This document shows, one piece after another, positions 56,527 to 64,000 of a DNA stretch of 64,000 bases. Positions within the stretch are counted from its first letter, which is position 1, and every line of letters begins with the position of its first letter. This DNA is from Clostridiaceae bacterium (GTDB lineage: Bacteria > Bacillota > Clostridia > Oscillospirales > Acutalibacteraceae): positions 124,001-188,000 of the forward strand of contig JAUMVO010000001.1 in NCBI GenBank assembly GCA_030530095.1, written 5' to 3'. The notes beneath the pieces were generated by a model that saw only the letters and a list, made by a program, of their open reading frames with translations, had not been told where the DNA came from and searched no databases. Both the position numbers and the translations under genes were made by a program.

Positions 56527-57715
56527 CGTAGTTTCAAAGGACGAAGCGGCAGAGATTGTAAAAAGCAAAACTAACCGCGCCGTACCCGAAAGCGAAAAAG
56601 TGAATATCGAAAACGCTTTGGGCAGAACACTCTGTGAGGATATCGTTTCGCCCGAAAACGTGCCTGCCTTCGACAGGACAACCGTTGACGGCTATGCCGT
56701 TCGGGCAGAAGATACCTTCGGCTCGTCCGCCTCAATTCCCGCTCAGCTTGAAATTGCGGGCGAGATACTGATGGGCGAAAACGCCGGTTTTTCACTTGAA
56801 AGCGGCAAATGTGTGAAGATTTCAACGGGCGGTATGTTGCCCGTTGGTGCAAACGCCGCCGTTATGGTTGAACACACGGACAACGCCGACGGACTTTGTC
56901 TTATTTACAAGTCGGTTGCGCCGTATGAAAACGTTACAAAAGCAGGCGACGATATAGCCGTGGGCGAAACCGTCCTGAAAAAAGGCACGGTAATAACGCC
57001 CGCCGAAATCGGAATTCTCGCTTCACTCGGCATTTATGAAATACCCGTATATAAAAAGCCGGTTATCGCAATTATCTCTACGGGCGACGAAATCGTAAAG
57101 GGCGATATTAAGGCGGGGCAGATAAGGGATGTTAACACTTATCTTCTCTCATCCGCCGTACAGAGCTTTGGATGTACGCCTTATGTTTACGGAGCGGTCA
57201 GGGACGATTACGAAGAAATCAGAAGTGCCGTTTCAGTATGCCTTGAAAAAGCCGACGCAGTTATAGTTTCGGGCGGCTCGTCAGCGGGTGCGCGCGACAT
57301 GACTGTCAAAATTATTGACGAGCTCGGCGAAGTATTATTTCACGGAATCGCGATGAAACCCGGCAAGCCTACAATTTTCGGCACGGTAAACGGCAAACCC
57401 GTTTTCGGGCTTCCGGGTCATCCGCTTGCGGCTTATTTTGTGTTCCGCCTTATCGTATGCGAATATATAAAACAGATTATGAATCTGCCCGAAGAAAAGA
57501 GTATTAAAAACGCTGTTCTTTCGGTCAATATTCCGTCAAATCACGGCAGAGAGGAATATCTCTGCGTTAAGCTTAATGAAAACGGCGAAGCTGTTCCGCT
57601 TCATACTAAATCAGGCATTATATCCGTTCTCAGACAAGCCGAAGGCTTTATCAGAATTCCGCGCGACAGCGAGGGAATTGACAGGGGAACGACAGTGGGG
57701 ATTTACAGACTATGA
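56519..57715 (+). CDS. moeA: Molybdopterin molybdotransferase
   Basis: A 398-residue MoeA, which inserts molybdate or tungstate into adenylated molybdopterin. N-terminal domains carry NIENALGRTLCEDI and FDRTTVDGYAVRAED; the MoCF domain has IISTGDEI, VSGGSSAGARDMT and FGLPGHPLAAYF; domain IV completes the protein. The start overlaps tupC; its stop overlaps the next moeA-like gene (ATGA). Two MoeA copies in W-using organisms have been suggested to divide Mo and W work. Confidence 0.94.
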   Translation: MLNVVSKDEAAEIVKSKTNRAVPESEKVNIENALGRTLCEDIVSPENVPAFDRTTVDGYAVRAEDTFGSSASIPAQLEIAGEILMGENAGFSLESGKCVKISTGGMLPVGANAAVMVEHTDNADGLCLIYKSVAPYENVTKAGDDIAVGETVLKKGTVITPAEIGILASLGIYEIPVYKKPVIAIISTGDEIVKGDIKAGQIRDVNTYLLSSAVQSFGCTPYVYGAVRDDYEEIRSAVSVCLEKADAVIVSGGSSAGARDMTVKIIDELGEVLFHGIAMKPGKPTIFGTVNGKPVFGLPGHPLAAYFVFRLIVCEYIKQIMNLPEEKSIKNAVLSVNIPSNHGREEYLCVKLNENGEAVPLHTKSGIISVLRQAEGFIRIPRDSEGIDRGTTVGIYRL

Positions 57716-59583
57716 AACACAATTATCTTAACAATCTGCCGCTTGATGAGGCAAAAAAAGTATATTTCGACCATCTTGAAGAGGTCGGTTTCAAGGCTGA
57801 AACCGAAACCGTCAGGGTTACCGACGCCTGCGGCAGAATTATAAAAAACGCCGCTTACGCACATATCTGCTCGCCGCACTATAATGCGAGCGCCATGGAC
57901 GGAGTTGCCGTCAAGGCGAGCGATACATTTGAAGCAAGCGAGCGCACTCCCGTTACGCTCACACCCGACAAATACACCGTAGTCGATACGGGCGATCCGA
58001 TACCCGACGGCTGCGATGCGGTCATAATGGTCGAGGATCTGATTGACAAAGAAAACGACTGTTATGAGATTATAGCCTCGGTTTATCCCTGGCAGAATGT
58101 CCGTCAGGTCGGCGAGGATATCTGTATGGGCGATATGATTGCGCCGTCGGGAACCGTACTGACGCCATCGCTTTGCGGAGCCTTGCTTGCGGGCGGCATT
58201 ACCGAAATTGAAGTTATAAAAACACCCGTTGTCGGAATAATTCCCACAGGTGACGAAATAGTTGAGCCGACCGACAGTCCCGAAAAGGGCGATATAATCG
58301 AATTCAACTCCACAATGTTCAAAGGGATGCTGAAAAACCTCAATTCAAGTGTAAAGGTTTACCCCATTACACCTGATAAGAAGGACTTAATTAAAGCCGC
58401 AGTTGAAAAGGCTTTGTCGGAATGTGATATCGTGCTTGTTTCCGCCGGTTCGTCCGCGGGCAGGGACGACTACACAAGCGAGATTATAGCTTCTCTCGGC
58501 ACTGTGCTCGTTCACGGAATAGCTGTCAAGCCCGGCAAACCTGCCGTGCTCGGCGAAGCTCTCGGCAAGCCCGTAATCGGACTGCCGGGTTATCCCGTTT
58601 CGGCAATAGTAATTATGGATGAAATAGTCAGCGAAGCTGTCAACCGATATTACGGAAAAGCCATAGTTTCAAAACCGACCGTTAAGGCGGTGCTTGCCAA
58701 AAAGATTGTGTCCTCGCTTAAATACAGCGAATATGTACGCGTTACACTCGGCAGAATAAACGGCAAACTGATCGCTTCTCCGCTCGCAAGAGGCGCAGGC
58801 GTCATAACGAGTTTTACGAAGGCTGACGGCGTGCTTATCGTACCGCAAAACTGCGAGGGCATTGAGACGGGCGAGGAGGTTGAAATCCGTCTGCTTCGTC
58901 CGATAAATGAAATTGAAAACACGCTTGTTGTCACGGGCAGCCACGATCCGCTTATTGACGAGGTAGCGGACTTCCTTGCGAAGAGGAAAGCTGAGTTCCG
59001 CGTCTGCTCGACTCACGTCGGCAGTATGGGCGCGATTTACGCAGTGCGCGACGGTCTTGCGCACATGGGCGGAATTCATCTGCTCGACACCGAAACGGGC
59101 GTTTATAACAAATCCTACGTTGAGAAATACATTCCCGACGGCAGCGCCGTTGCGGTAAATGGTGTCGGCAGAGTTCAGGGACTTATGGTTAAAAAGGGTA
59201 ATCCCCTGGGTATAAAAGAGTTCAGGGATATTCAGAACGTACGTTACGTCAACCGTCAGAAGGGCGCGGGAACGCGAATACTCTGCGATTATCTGATTGA
59301 AAAGAACGGTATGAATGCCGACGAAATCAACGGTTACCGAAACGAAGAATTTACTCATACCGCCGTCGCCGCGCTTATCGCGGCGGGTAATGCCGACGCG
59401 GGGCTCGGCATTTACTCGGCGGCAAAGATGTACGATCTTGACTTTATCCCGATTTGCAACGAAACGTATGAATTCTTAATAGATAAAAATTATCTGAACA
59501 ATCCTATGGTTAAGCAATTCCTTGACGTGCTGTACTCCGAGGAATTCAAGGCAAGACTTTCTGAAATGGGAGGTTACGTGTAA
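57712..59583 (+). CDS. MoeA-like protein fused to a PBP-like domain
   Basis: A 623-residue fusion. Residues 1 to about 400 are a second MoeA with [38 protein letters not shown] and [16 protein letters not shown]. Residues about 405-623 form a periplasmic-binding-protein-like domain (PBP_like, PF12727): [56 protein letters not shown]. There is no signal peptide, so this domain acts in the cytosol, perhaps sensing an oxyanion or cofactor intermediate. The fusion is a known bacterial architecture of unknown mechanism. Overlaps both neighbours. Confidence 0.93.
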   Translation: MKHNYLNNLPLDEAKKVYFDHLEEVGFKAETETVRVTDACGRIIKNAAYAHICSPHYNASAMDGVAVKASDTFEASERTPVTLTPDKYTVVDTGDPIPDGCDAVIMVEDLIDKENDCYEIIASVYPWQNVRQVGEDICMGDMIAPSGTVLTPSLCGALLAGGITEIEVIKTPVVGIIPTGDEIVEPTDSPEKGDIIEFNSTMFKGMLKNLNSSVKVYPITPDKKDLIKAAVEKALSECDIVLVSAGSSAGRDDYTSEIIASLGTVLVHGIAVKPGKPAVLGEALGKPVIGLPGYPVSAIVIMDEIVSEAVNRYYGKAIVSKPTVKAVLAKKIVSSLKYSEYVRVTLGRINGKLIASPLARGAGVITSFTKADGVLIVPQNCEGIETGEEVEIRLLRPINEIENTLVVTGSHDPLIDEVADFLAKRKAEFRVCSTHVGSMGAIYAVRDGLAHMGGIHLLDTETGVYNKSYVEKYIPDGSAVAVNGVGRVQGLMVKKGNPLGIKEFRDIQNVRYVNRQKGAGTRILCDYLIEKNGMNADEINGYRNEEFTHTAVAALIAAGNADAGLGIYSAAKMYDLDFIPICNETYEFLIDKNYLNNPMVKQFLDVLYSEEFKARLSEMGGYV

Positions 59584-60050
59584 TGCTTACTCATCTTAAC
59601 GAAAACGGCGAAGCGACGATGGTTGACGTCGGGGAAAAGGCGGTCACCGTGCGTACTGCGAAGGCGTATGCGAGAATCAAAATGAAGCCCGAAACCCTCG
59701 CGGCTTTACAAAATGCCGACCTTAAAAAAGGCGACGGACTCGGAGCCGCCAGAATTGCGGGTATCATGGGCGCTAAAAAGACGGGCGAGCTTATTCCGCT
59801 TTGCCACAACATTCCCATTGAAAAAATAACGGTTGATTTTGAAAAGGAAGACGACTCGCACCTTGCTGTTTATACTTTTGCAAAATGCACATACAAAACG
59901 GGTATTGAAATGGAGGCGCTGACTGCCGCCTCGGTTGCCGCGCTTACCGTTTACGATATGTGCAAGGCAATTGACAGAGGAATGGTTATCGAGGAAATCA
60001 GACTGCTTGAAAAGACGGGCGGAAAGAGTGACTGGAAATATGAAAGATAG
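59583..60050 (+). CDS. moaC: Cyclic pyranopterin monophosphate synthase
   Basis: A 155-residue MoaC, which with MoaA makes cPMP from GTP. It opens [18 protein letters not shown], and has [28 protein letters not shown] and [25 protein letters not shown], the last carrying the catalytic acidic and Lys-linked segments of MoaC. The ATG overlaps the previous stop (TAATG), and the end overlaps moaA by 11 bases. Confidence 0.96.
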   Translation: MLTHLNENGEATMVDVGEKAVTVRTAKAYARIKMKPETLAALQNADLKKGDGLGAARIAGIMGAKKTGELIPLCHNIPIEKITVDFEKEDDSHLAVYTFAKCTYKTGIEMEALTAASVAALTVYDMCKAIDRGMVIEEIRLLEKTGGKSDWKYER

Positions 60051-60975
60051 CTTCTCACGCGAAATTTCATATCTGCGCGTTTCCGTAACGGAGCGCTGTA
60101 ACCTTAACTGTGTCTATTGCGGTAAGACCGACTGTGCCAAAAAAGGTGCCGAACTGTCGCCCGAGGTTATCGGAAAACTCGTCAGAGCCTTCGCAAAATG
60201 CGGTATCAACAAGGTGCGCGTAACGGGCGGCGAGCCGCTTGTACGAAGCGATATCTGTGAAATAATAAGGCTTATACGCGCAGTTGACGGTATCGAAACA
60301 GTATCGCTGACGACCAACGGCGTGTATCTTAAAAAGTACGCCGCAGATCTGAAACAAGCAGGTCTTGACAGCGTTAATATTTCACTTGACAGCACCGACG
60401 GCAGCACCTACCGTCATCTCACGGGAGCCGACGTGCTTGGAAAGGTGCTTGAGGGTATAGACGAAGCCGAGAAGGCGGGACTTTCACCGATTAAAATCAA
60501 CGCCGTGCTTATGAAGGGCGTTAATTCCGACGGCGCAGCAGAGCTTGTCAATCTCGCAAAAACGCGGAATATCGACGTGCGCTTTATTGAGCTTATGCCG
60601 TTTTCCGACAGCGGAATTGACAGGAGCCTTATCGTCACGGGTAACGATATCTTAACTCAGTTCCCGTTTCTCAGACCGCTCGGTTATTATGAGGGTACTG
60701 CCGAATACTACTCGGCTGACGGCTTTGCTGGCAGAGTCGGACTTATCAATCCGATTACAAAGAAGTTCTGCTCTGACTGTAACCGCATACGTCTGCTTGC
60801 CGACGGCAGGATTAAGCCCTGTCTCGGTTATGAAGAAGCGTACGACGTTATGCCCTTTATTGACGACGAAGATAAACTCGAAAACGAGATAAGGAATATA
60901 ATACTCAAAAAGCCTGCAGGCCACAGCTTTGAGGACGGCAAAAAGCACGAAGGCCTGAACAGAACGGGAGGTTAA
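60040..60975 (+). CDS. moaA: GTP 3',8-cyclase
   Basis: A 311-residue radical SAM enzyme. The SAM cluster motif is CNLNCVYC, with [10 protein letters not shown] next, and the C-terminal cluster is [18 protein letters not shown]. It ends RTGG, the conserved GG tail that reaches the active site. After the first cluster the usual MPxxG is replaced by GKTDC, a branch variant. The ATG at 60040 (inside the end of moaC) opens the family; the much longer upstream frame is a moaC shadow. Confidence 0.95.
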   Translation: MKDSFSREISYLRVSVTERCNLNCVYCGKTDCAKKGAELSPEVIGKLVRAFAKCGINKVRVTGGEPLVRSDICEIIRLIRAVDGIETVSLTTNGVYLKKYAADLKQAGLDSVNISLDSTDGSTYRHLTGADVLGKVLEGIDEAEKAGLSPIKINAVLMKGVNSDGAAELVNLAKTRNIDVRFIELMPFSDSGIDRSLIVTGNDILTQFPFLRPLGYYEGTAEYYSADGFAGRVGLINPITKKFCSDCNRIRLLADGRIKPCLGYEEAYDVMPFIDDEDKLENEIRNIILKKPAGHSFEDGKKHEGLNRTGG

Positions 60976-60976
60976 T

Positions 60977-61411
60977 ATGGCAAAGGTAGTTGCGATTAAC
61001 ATAAGTGAAAAAAAGAAAACGCCGAAGAAATCAATCCCCGAGGGAAAGCTTATAGAGAACTATGGTTTTGAGGGCGACGCGCACGCGGGCAACTGGCACC
61101 GTCAGGTCAGCCTGCTGGCTAAGGAGAGCATTGAACGCGCTCAGGGTATGCGTACCGACGGACTTTGCCACGGAATGTTCGCCGAGAATATCACAACCGA
61201 GGGCATAGTACTTCACACTCTTCCCGTCGGCACGAAGCTTAAAATAGGCGGCGAAGCGGTACTTGAAATCACCCAGATAGGCAAGGAATGTCACGACGGC
61301 TGCGCCATACGGGAGCTCGTCGGTCAGTGCATTATGCCTAAGGAAGGCATATTCTGCAAGGTCCTTACCGGCGGCACCGTAAAAGCCGAAGATGAGATAA
61401 CGGTTTTATAA
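60977..61411 (+). CDS. MOSC domain protein
   Basis: A 144-residue stand-alone MOSC domain (Moco sulfurase C-terminal type), with GFEGDAHAGNWHRQVSLL, GMFAENITTEGI and the conserved cysteine in IGKECHDGCAI. MOSC proteins bind Moco or carry sulfur; small clostridial ones are often next to moa genes, sometimes fused to MogA. It starts 1 base after moaA. Confidence 0.92.
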   Translation: MAKVVAINISEKKKTPKKSIPEGKLIENYGFEGDAHAGNWHRQVSLLAKESIERAQGMRTDGLCHGMFAENITTEGIVLHTLPVGTKLKIGGEAVLEITQIGKECHDGCAIRELVGQCIMPKEGIFCKVLTGGTVKAEDEITVL

Positions 61412-61437
61412 TAAGTGCATACAAGAGGAGAATAAAG

Positions 61438-62316
61438 TTGAAATCAAAGGTGTATTTTACCAAAGATATATCCCCCGAAAAGGTACTTGAGATGTACCGT
61501 TTAATCGGCAAAGAGCTTAAAGGAAGGGTAGCGGTCAAGCTGCACTCCGGCGAAGAAGGCAATCAGAATTTCTTAAAGCCTGAATTCTGGAAACCCGTTA
61601 TCGACGGCGTGAAGGGTACCGTTGTCGAGTGCAACACCGCATACGACGGAGCGAGAAACACCACCGAAAAGCACAGGGAGCTTATAAAAAAACACGGCTG
61701 GTCGGATTATTTTGACGTTGACCTGATGGACGCAGAGGGCCCCGACCTTGTATTGCCCATTCCCAACGGCAAGGTTATTAAAAAAGATCTGGTCGGCAAG
61801 AATATGGCAAACTATGATTCAATGCTTGTCCTTTCCCACTTCAAGGGACACCCGATGGGAGGCTTCGGCGGCGCTCTCAAACAGCTTTCAATCGGCTGCG
61901 CGTCCTCGGACGGAAAGGCGTATATTCATTCCGGCGGCAAGCAGGCAACGCAGGACGGACTGTGGGAAAATATCTGCTCTCAGGATGAATTCCTTGAAGC
62001 TATGGCGGATGCCGCGTCGGCGGTGGTTGATTATTTTAAGGGCAATATTGTTTTCGTAAACGTAATGAAAAATATGTCCGTTGACTGCGACTGCTGCGAG
62101 GTTGCGGAAGACCCGTGCCTTGCGGATATGGGAATACTTGTATCGCTTGACCCCGTAGCTATCGATCAGGCGTGTATAGATAAGGTGTATGCCTGCGACG
62201 ATCCCGGCAAAGCGCACTTTATTGAGAGGGTTGAAAGCAGGCACGGCATTCATACTGTCGAAGCCGCCGCTGAGCTCGGCTTCGGCTCAAGAGAATATGA
62301 ACTTGTTGAGGTTTGA
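61438..62316 (+). CDS. DUF362 domain protein
   Basis: A 292-residue DUF362 (PF04015) protein: AVKLHSGEEGNQNFLKPEFW, LVLSHFKGHPMGGFGGALKQLSIG and DPVAIDQACIDKVY are family-typical. A Cys-rich segment (DCDCCEVAEDPCLADMG) could bind metal, but there is no ferredoxin CxxCxxCxxxC. The function is unknown. It starts with TTG at 61438 behind GAGGAG, 26 bases after the MOSC gene, so it seems to belong to the cofactor operon. Its stop is close to the next start. Confidence 0.85.
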   Translation: MKSKVYFTKDISPEKVLEMYRLIGKELKGRVAVKLHSGEEGNQNFLKPEFWKPVIDGVKGTVVECNTAYDGARNTTEKHRELIKKHGWSDYFDVDLMDAEGPDLVLPIPNGKVIKKDLVGKNMANYDSMLVLSHFKGHPMGGFGGALKQLSIGCASSDGKAYIHSGGKQATQDGLWENICSQDEFLEAMADAASAVVDYFKGNIVFVNVMKNMSVDCDCCEVAEDPCLADMGILVSLDPVAIDQACIDKVYACDDPGKAHFIERVESRHGIHTVEAAAELGFGSREYELVEV

Positions 62317-62318
62317 GT

Positions 62319-62795
62319 ATGTTCAGAAAAATGAGAAGATTCAAGCAGCAGATTTCAAACGAAGAATGTATTGAACTGCTCAAAAACGAAAAACGGGGCG
62401 TGCTGTCCGTAATGGGCGAAAACGGTTATCCGTACGGCATACCGCTCAATCATTATTACAATGAAGACGACGGCAGGCTTTATTTTCACTCGGCGAAGGA
62501 AGGCCATAAGCTTGACGCGATAAGAAGCTGTGATAAGGTGTGTTATACAGTTTTTGATAAGGGATACCGCGAGGACGGCGAGTGGGCGTTTAACGTTAAA
62601 AGCGTTGTCGTGTTCGGCAGAATAGCTCTGGTTACGGATGAAAACAAGACAAGGGAAATCTGCTCCGCGCTCTGCCGCAAGTTTACCGATGACGAGGAAT
62701 ATCTTGAGTATGAACTGAAGCATGCGCTGTCGAGAGTGCAGTGCCTTGAACTGACAACCGAGCATATCAGCGGAAAGCTTGTAAAAGAGTCCTGA
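62319..62795 (+). CDS. Pyridoxamine-phosphate-oxidase-fold flavoprotein
   Basis: A 158-residue split-barrel FMN protein of the PNPOx/NimA type: RGVLSVMGENGYPYGIPLNHYY then LYFHSAKEGHKLDAI, with KVCYTVFDKG following. Members are small flavin reductases often of unknown substrate; nitroimidazole reduction is one known activity. ATG at 62319 follows GAGG by 9 bases. Last gene of the tup-moe-moa operon; a terminator follows. Confidence 0.88.
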   Translation: MFRKMRRFKQQISNEECIELLKNEKRGVLSVMGENGYPYGIPLNHYYNEDDGRLYFHSAKEGHKLDAIRSCDKVCYTVFDKGYREDGEWAFNVKSVVVFGRIALVTDENKTREICSALCRKFTDDEEYLEYELKHALSRVQCLELTTEHISGKLVKES

Positions 62796-62799
62796 TAAA

Positions 62800-62840
62800 G
62801 CCTGCAGGGCGGGAAAACTCCCTGCCTGCAGTTTTTTGAC
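62800..62840 (+). terminator. Terminator of the tup-moe-moa operon
   Basis: CTGCAGG at 62802 pairs with CCTGCAG at 62825-62831, with an inner GGG/CCC region around AAAA, followed by TTTTTTG. Confidence 0.85.
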
Positions 62841-62865
62841 CGCAGCATTTTTCCGCCGCTTTTTC

Positions 62866-62894
62866 TTTACTCGGACGCACTGTTGTATTATAAT
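62866..62894 (+). promoter_or_regulatory. Promoter of the GH31 gene
   Basis: TTTACT (62866-62871), 17 bases, TATAAT (62889-62894), 63 bases before the ATG at 62958. Confidence 0.7.
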
Positions 62895-62957
62895 AGAATT
62901 AATAAAAGAAAGACTCGAAAGTGACGGTCCGCAAAAAGATTACTTTGGGGTGAATTT

Positions 62958-64000
62958 ATGAATAACACAACTGTAAGCAAAAACAAAATTCTGTTTTCAA
63001 GAAACGGGGAACTTGTCAGAATAACTCCCTGTCACGAAAACGCAATTCGATTTGAGGCGTTTCCCGACTGTAAGGAATTTGACGAAGACTTTACACTGAT
63101 GCCGCAAAGCGCAGATGCCGTAATTGAAGAGAAGGATCACTGCGTCTTTATGACCGTCGGCAGTCTGAAAGTTCAGCTTGAAAGAAACGGCAAGCTTACG
63201 TTCTATAAAGACGGCAGCGTTATACTTGAGGAAAAACCCGAGCTTGCCTTTTTTGACGGTTACCGTCATTATGAGCGCAATAACGGCTCGTGGTCCGCAA
63301 GAATCACCTTCAAGAGTAAAGAAAACGAGCATTTCTACGGCCTCGGTCATGAGGCGAGCAACAAATTTGACCTGAAGGGCTGCTCGTTTGATATGCGCCA
63401 TGTTAATGCGAAGTGCACAATACCCTTCGTTTATTCTTCGCTCGGCTACGGTTTTATCTGGAATAATCCCGCCGTGGGAAACGTTGAGCTTTCCGACAAC
63501 CGCACACGCTGGAGCGTCGGAGCAACCAAAAAAATTGATTTCGTCGTAATTGCAGGCAATCCGAAGCAGGTCAGCGAAACTCTTGCCGACCTTACGGGAC
63601 ACGCTCCCGTAATGCCGCACTGGGCGACGGGTTTCTGGCAGAGCAGACTGCGCTATGAAACTCAGGAGGATTTGCTCGAGGTTGCGAGACGTTATAAGGA
63701 CGAGGGCGTACCGCTGTCGGTTATAATCGCCGACTATTTCCACTGGACCGAGCAGGGTGACTATAAGTTTGACCCGAAGTACTGGCCCGACGTTAAGGCT
63801 ATGACTGACGAGCTTCACTCAATGGGCACAAAGCTCGTTGTATCGGTATGGCCGACGATAAACGAAAACTCTGAAAACTATTGGTATATGCGCGACAACA
63901 ATATGCTTATACGTACGACAAAGGGCTCGAACAAGGTCTTTGATTTTTACGGACCGCAGGCAGAGATTGACGCGACAAATCCCGCAACGAGGAAATTCGT
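62958..64000 (+). CDS. GH31 alpha-glycosidase (xylosidase-like), 3' truncated by window
   Basis: The first 347 codons of a GH31 enzyme; the gene runs off the right edge. It has the N-terminal beta-sandwich (EHFYGLGHEASNKFDLKG, then NPAVGNVELSDN) and the start of the TIM barrel (HWATGFWQSRLRYETQEDLL, IIADYFHWTEQGDYKFD, KLVVSVWPTINENSENY), most like the YicI alpha-xylosidase branch. The catalytic Asp residues lie beyond the edge. GGGGTG precedes the ATG. No signal peptide, so cytosolic. It acts on alpha-xylosides or alpha-glucosides by family. Confidence 0.9.
   Translation, partial: MNNTTVSKNKILFSRNGELVRITPCHENAIRFEAFPDCKEFDEDFTLMPQSADAVIEEKDHCVFMTVGSLKVQLERNGKLTFYKDGSVILEEKPELAFFDGYRHYERNNGSWSARITFKSKENEHFYGLGHEASNKFDLKGCSFDMRHVNAKCTIPFVYSSLGYGFIWNNPAVGNVELSDNRTRWSVGATKKIDFVVIAGNPKQVSETLADLTGHAPVMPHWATGFWQSRLRYETQEDLLEVARRYKDEGVPLSVIIADYFHWTEQGDYKFDPKYWPDVKAMTDELHSMGTKLVVSVWPTINENSENYWYMRDNNMLIRTTKGSNKVFDFYGPQAEIDATNPATRKF

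Noticed and set aside
59935-60039. Long upstream extension of moaA
   Set aside because: The extension lies in moaC in another frame; the conserved MoaA start is the ATG at 60040.

Overview
The window looks like ordinary chromosome from an anaerobic, gut- or rumen-type member of the Clostridia, most likely an Oscillospirales/Ruminococcaceae relative. This is inferred from gene content and style: DUF4364, rubrerythrin, FeoAAB with a FeoB-associated Cys-rich peptide, a tungsten-type aldehyde:ferredoxin oxidoreductase with polyferredoxin, many GGAGG ribosome sites, TTG/GTG starts, and glycosidases. No rRNA, tRNA, prophage, transposase or CRISPR array was seen. Both ends cut genes: a secreted protein at the left end and a GH31 glycosidase at the right end.

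Layout. 1-4.5 kb: a small XRE regulator, then a DtxR-type iron regulator divergent from feoA-feoA-feoB and a Cys-rich FeoB partner. Four near-identical GTTAGC-N4-GCTAAC operators sit in this locus. 4.5-15 kb: rubrerythrin, DUF4364, then a six-gene plus-strand operon of two flavoproteins, a GH63-like glycosidase, a manganese-exporter-type membrane protein, a sialidase-like protein and a phosphoesterase. 15-17.9 kb (minus): galT class II, a TVP38 membrane protein, and a 79-residue membrane protein under LexA-like and NrdR-like sites. 18-24.8 kb (plus): obg, mrnC, lepA, a YbaK-type editing protein, hemW, metA and a DUF6935-type gene. 24.8-30.5 kb: a secreted LRR/SLH protein, a second XRE regulator and lacZ. 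30.5-42.8 kb: rpoB, rpoC, then rpsL-rpsG-fusA-tuf with structured leader and intercistronic RNA. 42.8-50.3 kb: a cation/proton antiporter, a four-gene dehydrogenase/amidohydrolase operon, a phosphoesterase and a lipoprotein hydrolase.

50.3-62.8 kb is a coherent tungsten/molybdenum module. On the minus strand lie mog, a thiF-like gene, the AOR gene, moaD and a four-cluster polyferredoxin. Divergent from them, behind a candidate Moco/Tuco riboswitch, lie tupABC, moeA, a moeA-PBP fusion, moaC, moaA, MOSC, DUF362 and a PNPOx-like gene. Together they would import tungstate, build the pterin cofactor and feed an aldehyde-oxidising, ferredoxin-reducing enzyme. moaE is not in the window.

The least explained feature is the small membrane protein at 17587-17826. 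It has a strong promoter flanked by LexA-type boxes, and a second strong promoter further upstream lies inside a correctly spaced NrdR box pair. This suggests a DNA-damage and dNTP-stress checkpoint peptide. Other points of note are the str-operon hairpins, the interspersed palindromic repeats (one supplies the mrnC ribosome site), and the riboswitch. All family calls come from reading the translated sequence; no searches were run.
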